From Coriobacteriia bacterium (GTDB lineage: Bacteria; Actinomycetota; Coriobacteriia; Anaerosomatales; PALSA-660), in assembly GCA_023252055.1 (NCBI GenBank), contig JAHEXP010000008.1, positions 1 to 46,305 on the forward strand: DNA of 46,305 nt. The letters are read 5' to 3'. Under the pieces are notes generated by a model, which was given only the letters and a program-made list of their open reading frames with translations, did no database searches and was not told the DNA's origin. Every line of letters starts with the position of its first letter. Within the stretch, counting starts at the first letter, position 1. Below are positions 9,345 to 17,416 of this stretch, one piece after another. A program made the translations under genes and the position numbers.

Positions 9345-11816
9345 CGTATCGCGCTGCGCCCACGCCACGACGGTCTGCCCGTAGGACACGTCGCCGTCGT
9401 TGGTGGGCAGGTCGCGGTGGACGAGCGGGACGAGGCCAGCGGCCCCGATGCCCGCACGGGCGCCGGCGAGAACGATCCGGTTCATGAACACGCCGCCGGT
9501 CAGCGCGACGTGGCGCGCTCCGGCGCGGGCGCACGCCGCGGTGGCCACCTCGACCGTCATCGCGACGACCGCGTTGTGGAACCGGGCGGAGATCGTGGGA
9601 GCTCCGACGCCGGCCGCCATGTCGTCGAGGATCGCGCGGAGCACCGGCTCAGGATCGATGATCACCGGAGCGTCCCCCGAGTACCCGAACGCGTACGCAC
9701 CCCGCTCGTCCGGGTCCGCGAGCGCCTCGAGTTCGATCGCCGCCTGGCCTTCGTAGAGGGCGTCGGACCGAACGCCGGCGATCGCGGCGACCGCGTCGAA
9801 CAACCGGCCCATGGACGACGTGAGAGGGCTGTTCAACCCCCGGCTCACCATCGCTTCGAGCGTGGTGTGCTCCTCTGGTGTCAGTGTACGTCGCAGGAGA
9901 GAAGCGCCGGGATGATCGAACAGCCCTCGTTGAAGTGAAGAGAGCAATCCGAATGCCATGCGGGCCGGCCTTCTGACGGCCGCGGCGCCTCCGGGCATCC
10001 GCACCGGCAGCAGGTGGGCGACGCGCTCGAAGCCGGCCCAGTCCGCCAGCAGGAACTCGCCGCCCCAGATCGTGCCGTCGGTCCCGTAGCCCGTGCCGTC
10101 AAAGGCGACTCCGATCACTTTCTCGGACACCCCGTGCTCGGCGGTGACGCTCGCGATGTGCGCGTGGTGGTGCTGCACGCCGACGGACGGCAGGCCGAGC
10201 GAGAGCGCGAACTTCGTGGAGAGGTACTCCGGGTGCAGGTCGTACGCGACCAGCTGCGGCGTGACCCGGAACATCTGCTCGTAGAGCGCCAGCGTGCGCT
10301 CGTAGGCCTCGAGCGTCTCCGCGTTCTCCATGTCGCCGATGTGCTGGCTGACGAAGGCGTGCGACTCGCGGGCGACGCAGAAGGTGTTCTTCTGCTCCGG
10401 GCCTGTCGCGAGGATGTGGACGTCGGTGCAGAAGGGGAGGCGCAGCGGGAACGGCGCGTACCCGCGCGACCTGCGGACGAGCTCGGTGGTGCCTGCGATG
10501 ACCCGTACCACCGAGTCGTCGTAGCGCTGGCGGATCTCACGGTCGTGCAGCAGGAAGGCGTCGGCGACCGGGGCGAGACGCTCGAGCGCTTCGGCGTTGT
10601 CGATCGCTATCGGCTCGTCCGACAGGTTGCCCGACGTCATCACGAGCGGGCGGCCGCCGACGGCGTCCATCAGCAGGTGGTGCAGCGGGGTGTACGGGAG
10701 CATGACGCCGAGTTCCGACAGGCCCGGGGCGACCGATGGGGCCAGGATCGTCGCGCCGCATCCCGTCGCCGGCTCCCCTGCGCGATCAGGGCTCGCGCTT
10801 CGGTCGAGCCCTGCGGTCTCGTCCGGCGCTCGCAACCGATCGCTCCGGGGATCCGCCGCCGGGGCGACATCGTGCTCGCTCGTCGCCCTCGCACGTAACT
10901 TGAGCAGGACGATCGGGCGTTTCGTGCCATCGAGCAGGGCGGCTTCCTCGGCATTGACCTCACACAGCGCGCGGACGGCCTCCAGGGTGGGGAGCATGAT
11001 CGCCAGCGGTTTGCCCCAGCGGCGCTTCCGCTCGCGCAACGTGCTGACGGCGGACTCGTTCGTTGCGTCGCACGCTAGGTGGAAGCCGCCGAGGCCCTTG
11101 ATCGCGAGGACACGGCCGTCCGCGAGCATCGCGGCTGCGCGCGCCATGACGTCGGCGGACCGGGCGGCCTCGGAGTCACGGGTGCGATCTTGGAGCGGCG
11201 TGACGGGCTCGGCCGGGCTCCAGGCGAGGGCGGCGGGCGCGTCGGCGCCGTTGAGGTACAGGCGCGGGCCGCACACGTGGCAGGCGTTCGGCTGGGCGTG
11301 GAAGCGGCGATCGCCGGGGTTGCTGTACTCCGCGGCGCACTCCGGGCACATCTCGAACGCCTTCATCGACGTGGCCGGGCGGTCGTAGGGAAGCGACTCC
11401 ACGATCGTGAAACGGGGGCCGCAGTTCGTGCAGTTCGTGAAGGCATAGCCGTACCGACGGTCGGTCGGGTCGCGCAGTTCGGACAGGCACGCCGGGCAGG
11501 TCGCGATATCGGGGGAGACGAGCGTCAGGTCCCCCCGCGCCTCCGACTCGCGGATGTCGAACGACGTGAACCCCTCGGGCTCGGCCTTGGCCGAACTGAC
11601 CGACTGCACGACCGCCATCGGGGGAGCGAGCTTCCAGACGTCGTCCGCGAACGCGTCGACGGCACCGGCCTCGCCCTCGACGACGATCGTCACGCCCTCG
11701 GCGGTGTTGTTGACCCAGCCGCTCAGGCCGCGCTCGCGCGCCAGACAGTAGACGAAGGGCCGGAAGCCCACGCCCTGCACCACACCCGAGACTTCGATCC
11801 TCGCGGCAGCCGTCAC
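9339..11816 (-). CDS. hypF: Carbamoyltransferase HypF
   Basis: Acylphosphatase N-terminus 'VSGVVQGVGFRPFVYCLARE', zinc-finger CxxC repeats, YrdC-like 'LAIKGLGGFHLACDA', 'GVQHHHAHIASVTAEHG'. Confidence 0.97.
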   Translation of the reverse strand: MTAAARIEVSGVVQGVGFRPFVYCLARERGLSGWVNNTAEGVTIVVEGEAGAVDAFADDVWKLAPPMAVVQSVSSAKAEPEGFTSFDIRESEARGDLTLVSPDIATCPACLSELRDPTDRRYGYAFTNCTNCGPRFTIVESLPYDRPATSMKAFEMCPECAAEYSNPGDRRFHAQPNACHVCGPRLYLNGADAPAALAWSPAEPVTPLQDRTRDSEAARSADVMARAAAMLADGRVLAIKGLGGFHLACDATNESAVSTLRERKRRWGKPLAIMLPTLEAVRALCEVNAEEAALLDGTKRPIVLLKLRARATSEHDVAPAADPRSDRLRAPDETAGLDRSASPDRAGEPATGCGATILAPSVAPGLSELGVMLPYTPLHHLLMDAVGGRPLVMTSGNLSDEPIAIDNAEALERLAPVADAFLLHDREIRQRYDDSVVRVIAGTTELVRRSRGYAPFPLRLPFCTDVHILATGPEQKNTFCVARESHAFVSQHIGDMENAETLEAYERTLALYEQMFRVTPQLVAYDLHPEYLSTKFALSLGLPSVGVQHHHAHIASVTAEHGVSEKVIGVAFDGTGYGTDGTIWGGEFLLADWAGFERVAHLLPVRMPGGAAAVRRPARMAFGLLSSLQRGLFDHPGASLLRRTLTPEEHTTLEAMVSRGLNSPLTSSMGRLFDAVAAIAGVRSDALYEGQAAIELEALADPDERGAYAFGYSGDAPVIIDPEPVLRAILDDMAAGVGAPTISARFHNAVVAMTVEVATAACARAGARHVALTGGVFMNRIVLAGARAGIGAAGLVPLVHRDLPTNDGDVSYGQTVVAWAQRDTV

Positions 11817-12496
11817 GGCTCGACGGGCCCCTTCGGGGCGTCGTCCTCGGCTGTGCCGCCGTGAAGGGACACGTGGGGGGCCTCGCCCCGGTGCCGCCTG
11901 CCATCGGCGACGAACTTGTTGTTGAGCGAGACGAACAGCGTGTACGCCTGGTCCAGCAGGACCATGACCTCGAGCGCGGTGGTCTGGTCGAGCGCGCCCT
12001 CTACGTCGCGGTACGGCGTGTCGTGGATGAAGGCGTTGCGAATCTGGCGGACCTTGCGCCAGCGTTTCGGAAAGTCGCGGTATCCGAGCTCGGCCGCTGC
12101 GTCCTCGAACTCGACGCCCGTGAGGTCGGGGAACAGCCGCGAGAGGCGCTGGCCGATCGCGCGGACGGTGTCGAGCAACGTCCCGCGGATCGCGATATCG
12201 GCGCCGTGGGCGGCCATGATCCGGTCGAGGATGTCCTCGAGCAGCGCTTCGAGCAGCGCGGCCCCGAGTATCACCGTGATCTGGGACTCACCATCGCGGT
12301 AATAGCCACGGATCCGGTCGTCGAGCAGGCGCTGGGTGTCCGGCGGGAACCGGCGCTTGGTGACGCCCGACGCGCGGCACTCGGGGCACGGCGTCTTGGC
12401 GTCCGCGAAGGCGGGGTCCTTGGACAGATAGCCGCAGGAAGGGCACTCCCAGAAGAGGGGCGCCTTGGCGGCGGGTGTCACGGCGGGTCGGTCCAT
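11813..12496 (-). CDS. Zinc-ribbon protein with C-terminal HEPN-like domain (R-x4-H motif), function unknown
   Basis: Start ATG at 12496; N-terminal 'WECPSCGYLSK...CPECRASGV' (2x CxxC); 'RQIRNAFIHDTPYRD' matches RNxxxH; 4-nt overlap with hypF. Confidence 0.75.
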   Translation of the reverse strand: MDRPAVTPAAKAPLFWECPSCGYLSKDPAFADAKTPCPECRASGVTKRRFPPDTQRLLDDRIRGYYRDGESQITVILGAALLEALLEDILDRIMAAHGADIAIRGTLLDTVRAIGQRLSRLFPDLTGVEFEDAAAELGYRDFPKRWRKVRQIRNAFIHDTPYRDVEGALDQTTALEVMVLLDQAYTLFVSLNNKFVADGRRHRGEAPHVSLHGGTAEDDAPKGPVEP

Positions 12497-12525
12497 GACC
12501 GAGAGTGTAGCGCTTCGGCGCGCGT

Positions 12526-12553
12526 GCGCGCGCATGCGCAAGTGGGCGCGCGC
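12526..12553. promoter_or_regulatory. GC hairpin immediately after the nikO stop codon, embedded in an alternating purine/pyrimidine tract
   Basis: GCGCGCGC (12526-12533) - 12-nt loop - GCGCGCGC (12546-12553); 12518-12540 is a perfect 23-nt alternating purine-pyrimidine run. Confidence 0.55.
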
Positions 12554-13360
12554 TCAGGCGTGCTCGTGCTCGTGCGCGTGAGGGTGGACGTGCCGGTCGG
12601 CTCCGTGCCGGTGAGCGTGCTCGTGGATGAGGTTCACGCTCAGCAGCAGGTCGCGGCGCGCGAGCACTTCCTCAGGTGCGCCGTCGGCTACGACCCGATG
12701 GTCCTCGGAGAGCACGATCATGCGATCGCACGACTCGGCGGCTGCCGACAGGTCGTGAGTGGCGATGACAACCGTGCGGCCCGCCCGCTTCCACTCCTCG
12801 AGCACGTCGAGCAGCCACACTTGGCTTCGAGGGTCGAGCGCGTTGGTCGGCTCATCCATGAGCAGGGCCTGGGGCCGCATCGTGAGCACGCTCGCGATCG
12901 CCACACGCTTCTTCTCCCCGCCGGAGAGCGTGTAGGGGGCACGGTCCAGCAGCTTGCCGATCCGCAGGGCCTCGGCGGTCTCGGCGACGCGCGTTCGTAC
13001 GTCCTCGGGCATCAGGCCGAGCTGCAGGGGCCCGAACGCGAGCTCGTCGAAGACCGTGTTGCAGAAGAGTTGGACGTCCGCGTCCTGGAAGACGAACCCC
13101 ACGCGCGACCTGAACTCGCGACGAAATGCCGGGTCCTCCAGCGCGTCCTCGGTGAGTGCGTGGCCGAACGCCTCGATCACTCCCGCCCGGGCGAACACCA
13201 GCCCATCGAGCATCTTGAGCAGCGTTGACTTGCCGCTGCCGTTCGCGCCGACGATCGCCACATGCTGTCCTGCTTCGATCGTCAGGTCGATGCCCTCGAG
13301 CGCATCCATGCCGGCGCCGTACGCGTGGCACACGCCCGAGAGCACGAACTCCGCTGTCAT
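12554..13360 (-). CDS. nikO: ECF-type nickel/cobalt transporter ATP-binding protein with His-rich C-terminal tail
   Basis: Walker A 'VGANGSGKSTLLKML', signature 'LSGGEKKRVAIASVL', Walker B 'ALLMDEP'; tail 'HEHAHRHGADRHVHPHAHEHEHA'; start at 13360 overlaps upstream gene. Confidence 0.92.
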   Translation of the reverse strand: MTAEFVLSGVCHAYGAGMDALEGIDLTIEAGQHVAIVGANGSGKSTLLKMLDGLVFARAGVIEAFGHALTEDALEDPAFRREFRSRVGFVFQDADVQLFCNTVFDELAFGPLQLGLMPEDVRTRVAETAEALRIGKLLDRAPYTLSGGEKKRVAIASVLTMRPQALLMDEPTNALDPRSQVWLLDVLEEWKRAGRTVVIATHDLSAAAESCDRMIVLSEDHRVVADGAPEEVLARRDLLLSVNLIHEHAHRHGADRHVHPHAHEHEHA

Positions 13361-14238
13361 AGGGGGAACACCATCCTGTCGATCCCGAGGGCGAGCGCAC
13401 ACACAGCGGCGCTCGTCAGCAGCCAGCCCCAGTCAGCCGCGCGGGTCCGCAGCGCCGCAAGGGATGGCATGTGGCCGTCGAAGCCCCGCGCGAGCATGGC
13501 GTCGTAGACATCGTCGGCGGTCTTCATCGACCTTCGCGCCACGAACGCCATGCGTTCCACGACCCATCCTCGGTTCTCGTGCACGGTGCCGACCGAAAGC
13601 ATGCGGCTCTCGCGCGCAAGGTGCATGTTCTCCACGGTACGCAGCAGCGACATGATCTGCTTCTGGGTCATCGCGAGTGTCGCGACCACGAGTTCTGGGA
13701 CGCCCACAGCGCTGAGGGCACGCAGCAGATCGGTCCATCGCGTGGTCCACACAACCAGGAGGCCGAAGCCGGCGCCGGCAGCGACCCGCGTGACGAGCCG
13801 CGCTGCGATGAGCAGGCCCGGTGCCGTGACCGAGAGTGGCCCGAGCGGAACGAGGACCGGACCCGGAGTGATCCAGGCGGTGGCTGCTGGCGCGGCGAGG
13901 AGCGCTCCGAAGAACCCCGCCGTGCTCCAGACCTTGGCTGCGAACGAGGCGAGCGGCACCTTCGACGCGGCAGCGAACGCCACAGTCGTCAAGGTGAGCC
14001 CGAGCAGGACGGGCAACGAGTGCACGAGGGACGTCGCGACAGCGAACGCGAGGATGCTCACGAGCTTCACGCGCGGGTCCAGCGACTGCATGAGCCCCGG
14101 CGTACTCGCCAGTTCGTCGTTCTCGAGCACGTCGGCCACGGCACGGCCGAGTGCGTCTGCCGTCCGTCTGGCGAGAGAGCGGTGCCCGCGCCGGCTGCGA
14201 GTGGCCGGATCGCCCATGTGCTGGAGCGCCGGGATCAT
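13357..14238 (-). CDS. nikQ: ECF-type nickel/cobalt transporter transmembrane protein (CbiQ/NikQ)
   Basis: 'SLDPRVKLVSILAFAVATSLVHSLP'; 'LLRTVENMHLARESRMLSVG...DDVYDAMLARGFDG' typical CbiQ coupling region. Confidence 0.9.
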   Translation of the reverse strand: MIPALQHMGDPATRSRRGHRSLARRTADALGRAVADVLENDELASTPGLMQSLDPRVKLVSILAFAVATSLVHSLPVLLGLTLTTVAFAAASKVPLASFAAKVWSTAGFFGALLAAPAATAWITPGPVLVPLGPLSVTAPGLLIAARLVTRVAAGAGFGLLVVWTTRWTDLLRALSAVGVPELVVATLAMTQKQIMSLLRTVENMHLARESRMLSVGTVHENRGWVVERMAFVARRSMKTADDVYDAMLARGFDGHMPSLAALRTRAADWGWLLTSAAVCALALGIDRMVFPL

Positions 14239-15251
14239 GGCTGGCGGCCTGACGGAGGCGTGGGCGGGGCCGTGCGCTCCTTGCCGGACAACAGCCGGCC
14301 CAAAGCCCACGTCACGCCGATGACCGCTGCCGACCCGAGTACCGCGGCTACGAGGTAGCCGACGAAGGGATTGGCGATGAAAGCCGGAGCATAGTCGGGG
14401 ACCGCAGCGGTCCACAGACCGCCGACCTTCTCGAGCCCTGCCGGGACGAAACCGAGCGTCCTTCTCAGCTCGTCGGCCCCCCACTCGCCCCACGCGGTGC
14501 CCGGGGCGAGCACACCCACGGGGGTCAGCAGCACCAGGGCGGCGAAACCGGCCCACAGCCACCGCAGCGGTTTCGACGCGGGCTTCATCTCCACAAGCGC
14601 CGAGTCCTGCTTGGCCAGTACCGCGACGATGCCCATGGTCACGGCCGCCTCGAGGGGACCGAAGAACAGCAGGTGCTCGATCGCCATCGCGGGGACAGCC
14701 ACCGACAGCGGGTACGGCGCGTACAGCGGTTGCCCCGTCGCCGTGTGGGCCAACAGTGGCTGCAGGCCGAACTCGACGCCCGCAGCGATCGCCGCGGTCA
14801 CGATCCCGAGAAACGCGCCGATCCCCGACGCCACGATGCGCCGCCCGTGACCCGGGGCATCGCCGGACGCGAGCCGGTACACGTAGTAGCCCACGAACGG
14901 CATGATCACCGCCATGTTGAGCACGTTCGCGCCGATCGCCGTGATGCCGCCGTCGCCGAAGACGAGCGCCTGGATGACGAGCGCGATCGAGACGGAGATG
15001 CACGCCGCCCACGGCCCCAACAGGATGGCGATGAGCGTCGCGCCCACGGCGTGACCGGTGGAGCCGCCCAGTACCGGCACGTTGAACATCATGATGACGA
15101 AGGAGAAGGCGGCGGCGAGAGCCATGAGCGGCACCTGCTTCGCCTTGAGCGCCTGCTTGACCTTGGAGCCGGCGATCATCCAGACCGGGATGAGCGCGGC
15201 ATCGAGAACCGCGTAGGTCTGGGGTCCGAGGTAGCCGTCCGGTATGTGCAC
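14235..15251 (-). CDS. nikMN: CbiM-family substrate-binding component with C-terminal PDGLE/CbiN-like region (NikMN type)
   Basis: MHIPDGYLGPQ N-terminus diagnostic of CbiM/NikM; C-terminal extra TM helices. Confidence 0.93.
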   Translation of the reverse strand: MHIPDGYLGPQTYAVLDAALIPVWMIAGSKVKQALKAKQVPLMALAAAFSFVIMMFNVPVLGGSTGHAVGATLIAILLGPWAACISVSIALVIQALVFGDGGITAIGANVLNMAVIMPFVGYYVYRLASGDAPGHGRRIVASGIGAFLGIVTAAIAAGVEFGLQPLLAHTATGQPLYAPYPLSVAVPAMAIEHLLFFGPLEAAVTMGIVAVLAKQDSALVEMKPASKPLRWLWAGFAALVLLTPVGVLAPGTAWGEWGADELRRTLGFVPAGLEKVGGLWTAAVPDYAPAFIANPFVGYLVAAVLGSAAVIGVTWALGRLLSGKERTAPPTPPSGRQP

Positions 15252-15264
15252 GTTGCGCCTCCCG

Positions 15265-15684
15265 CTAGAGGTGGAGGCCGGTGGTGGTCGACACGAGCTT
15301 GCCGTGCTTGACGCCCTTGGTCCCGAGAAGGCCGTCTGCGATGGCTCGCACCTGCGAACTCGTGCCGCGGACCACGATCACTTCGAGGCAGTTGTGCGCG
15401 TCGAGATGCACGTGCATCGAGGACACGATCCGCTCGTGATGCGCGTGCTGTAGGGAGTCGAGCTTGTCGGAGAGGTCGGACGCATGATGGTCGAAGACCA
15501 TGGTGATCGTTCCGACGATCTCCTGGTCGCTGTCCTCCCACTCGGCGTCGACGAGAGCGTCACGGACGAGGTCGCGGACCGCTTCCGAGCGGTTGACGGC
15601 GCTGCCGCGTCGCGCCACGAGGTCGTCGAAGCCGGCGAGCAGGTCCGCGTCCATGGCGACGCCGAACCGCACGAGTCTGCCCAT
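15265..15684 (-). CDS. nikR: Nickel-responsive transcriptional regulator NikR
   Basis: RHH N-terminus '[36 protein letters not shown]'; metal-site region '[22 protein letters not shown]'. Confidence 0.96.
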   Translation of the reverse strand: MGRLVRFGVAMDADLLAGFDDLVARRGSAVNRSEAVRDLVRDALVDAEWEDSDQEIVGTITMVFDHHASDLSDKLDSLQHAHHERIVSSMHVHLDAHNCLEVIVVRGTSSQVRAIADGLLGTKGVKHGKLVSTTTGLHL

Positions 15685-15706
15685 CGTTCCGCCTCCGTCC
15701 CGTTGC

Positions 15707-15734
15707 GTAGCACGAACAGCCCAAAGGTAGCACG
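15707..15734. promoter_or_regulatory. Candidate nikR autoregulatory site: two GTAGCACG direct repeats at 20-bp period
   Basis: GTAGCACG at 15707-15714 and 15727-15734, just upstream of nikR; a TACCTT -10-like element lies between/over them on the minus strand. Confidence 0.4.
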
Positions 15735-15764
15735 CCCGGCCCCCTGGTCAAGGGGCCGGGCGTG
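15731..15764. terminator. Hairpin between the small protein gene and nikR
   Basis: CACGCCCGGCCCC-ctggtcaa-GGGGCCGGGCGTG inverted repeat (13-bp stem). Confidence 0.75.
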
Positions 15765-15795
15765 TGATGTGGCGGCTCGAGTCCGGTGCGAAACG

Positions 15796-16047
15796 CTAGA
15801 CGAGTTCCACCGTGACGTCAGGGGACGCCGTGCGGCCCTCGAGTGCGGCGATCGCATCGTCGAGCTTGGCACGCGCCTCACCGAGCAGGACGCCCGCCTG
15901 TGCGAGCTCGGCCGACGCCTCCGGCTTCTTGCCGTGGTCGGCCAGGTGGTGAAGCTGCTCGAGCCACTGCTGCGACAGCGCGATGGCGTCGTCGACCTGG
16001 CCCACCGACAGCTTCAGCTGCGGAACGTTCACGCTGTTCTCACACAT
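15796..16047 (-). CDS. Small conserved-looking helical protein of unknown function
   Basis: 83-aa ORF directly following trxA, same strand; helical, acidic. Confidence 0.6.
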   Translation of the reverse strand: MCENSVNVPQLKLSVGQVDDAIALSQQWLEQLHHLADHGKKPEASAELAQAGVLLGEARAKLDDAIAALEGRTASPDVTVELV

Positions 16048-16083
16048 ACTCAGAGTCCTTTGCGCGTAGCGGGTGCAGGCCGA

Positions 16084-16413
16084 CTAGCCGAGGTAGGCGG
16101 ACAGCTCGTCGACGAGCTTCTTCTTCGGCATGGCGCCCACGAGCTTCTTCACGACGGCGCCGTTGACCACGACGAGAAGCGTCGGGATCGAGAGGACGTC
16201 GAAGCGCATGGCGGTGTTCGGATTGTCGTCGACGTTGAGCTTGCCGACCGCGAGCTTGCCGACGTTCTCGGCCGCAAGCTCCTCGAGCACCGGCTCCATC
16301 ATGCGGCACGGGCCGCACCACGGCGCCCAGAAGTCGAGGAGGAACGGAACGCTGCTGCCGGCGACGACGCTCTCGAAGGTCGCGTCTGTGACGGCTGTGA
16401 TCAGGTCGCTCAT
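16084..16413 (-). CDS. trxA: Thioredoxin
   Basis: 'FLLDFWAPWCGPCRMMEPVLEELA', cis-Pro 'SIPTLLVV'; start at 16413. Confidence 0.96.
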   Translation of the reverse strand: MSDLITAVTDATFESVVAGSSVPFLLDFWAPWCGPCRMMEPVLEELAAENVGKLAVGKLNVDDNPNTAMRFDVLSIPTLLVVVNGAVVKKLVGAMPKKKLVDELSAYLG

Positions 16414-16471
16414 GAGGCCCTCCAGGGGTTGGTTTGGGGCGCTTGCCGCTTCTTGTGCGGCCGCGAGCCCG

Positions 16472-16477
16472 ATACTA
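16472..16477 (-). promoter_or_regulatory. Candidate -10 (TAGTAT) for trxA
   Basis: Minus-strand GTAGTAGTATCGGG about 55 nt upstream of trxA start. Confidence 0.3.
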
Positions 16478-17416
16478 CTACAAGGTACAGACGCCCGAGT
16501 CCAGGTATCGCAGCGCCTCGAAAGCCGCCGTCGCGCCCTGTCCGGCCGCCGTGACGACCTGCTTGAGCGGTGTATCCGTGACGTCGCCGGCCGCATACAG
16601 GCCCATGTACGAGGTCATCATCGAAGAGTCGACCTTCACCCAGCCGCCGTCGGCAAGGTCCGCCAGGCCGACCATGAGGTCGCTGTTCGGGTGTACTCCC
16701 ACGAACTCGAAGACGCCGGACAGCGCCAACATCTCATCGGGTCCGCCGTCGGTCGCCTGCAAGACGATGCCCGACACCTTTCCCTCGTGTCCGGTGATCT
16801 CGACCGGGATGCGGTTGTAGTGCACCTCGATCTTTTCGTTGGAAAGCGCGCGCTCCTGGATGCACTTCGTCGCGCGGAACTCCTCGCGGCGATGTATCAG
16901 GTGGACGCGCTCCGCGAACTTCGTGAGGAACATCGCCTCCTCGAGAGCGGCGTCCCCGCCCCCCACGACGGCGACGATCTTGCCGCGGTACAGAGCGCCG
17001 TCGCAGGTCGCGCACCACGAGACGCCGCGGCCCGTGTACTCCGCCTCGCCGGCGATGCCCAGCTTGCGGGGGGTCGAGCCCGTGGCGAGGATGACGGTGC
17101 GCGCGAGCGCCTCGCCGTCGTCGCTGACGAGGCGGAACCCCCCGCTGTCGGGCCGGATCTCCTCGATCGGGGCGAACGTGCGGAAGGTCGCGCCGAACTT
17201 CTCCGCATGCGCGTGCATGAGCTCGCCGATGCGGCTGCCGTTGAGGCCCTCCGGCATGCCCGGGTAGTTCTCGATCCAGTCGGTTGTGATGATCTGGCCG
17301 CCGGGCAGCTGCGTCTCGAACACGACGGTGTTGGCCCGGGCGCGTGCGCCGTACAGGGCGGCGGTGAGCCCCGCCGGTCCTCCACCCACGATCGCTATGT
17401 CGATGATCTCCGTCAC
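16478..17416 (-). CDS. trxB: Thioredoxin-disulfide reductase
   Basis: 'IVGGGPAGLTAALYGARA', redox-active 'WCATCDGALYRGK', 'VVGGGDAALEEA', 'GLYAAGDVTD'. Confidence 0.96.
   Translation of the reverse strand: MTEIIDIAIVGGGPAGLTAALYGARARANTVVFETQLPGGQIITTDWIENYPGMPEGLNGSRIGELMHAHAEKFGATFRTFAPIEEIRPDSGGFRLVSDDGEALARTVILATGSTPRKLGIAGEAEYTGRGVSWCATCDGALYRGKIVAVVGGGDAALEEAMFLTKFAERVHLIHRREEFRATKCIQERALSNEKIEVHYNRIPVEITGHEGKVSGIVLQATDGGPDEMLALSGVFEFVGVHPNSDLMVGLADLADGGWVKVDSSMMTSYMGLYAAGDVTDTPLKQVVTAAGQGATAAFEALRYLDSGVCTL

Noticed and set aside
11861-13228. 455-aa plus-strand ORF antisense to the HEPN gene and nikO
   Set aside because: Shadow ORF with no domain-like motifs.
15685-15795. Possible cobalamin or NiCo riboswitch upstream of the transporter operon
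   Set aside because: Gap is too short and consists mostly of a simple hairpin; no riboswitch core recognised, and NikR is the obvious regulator.
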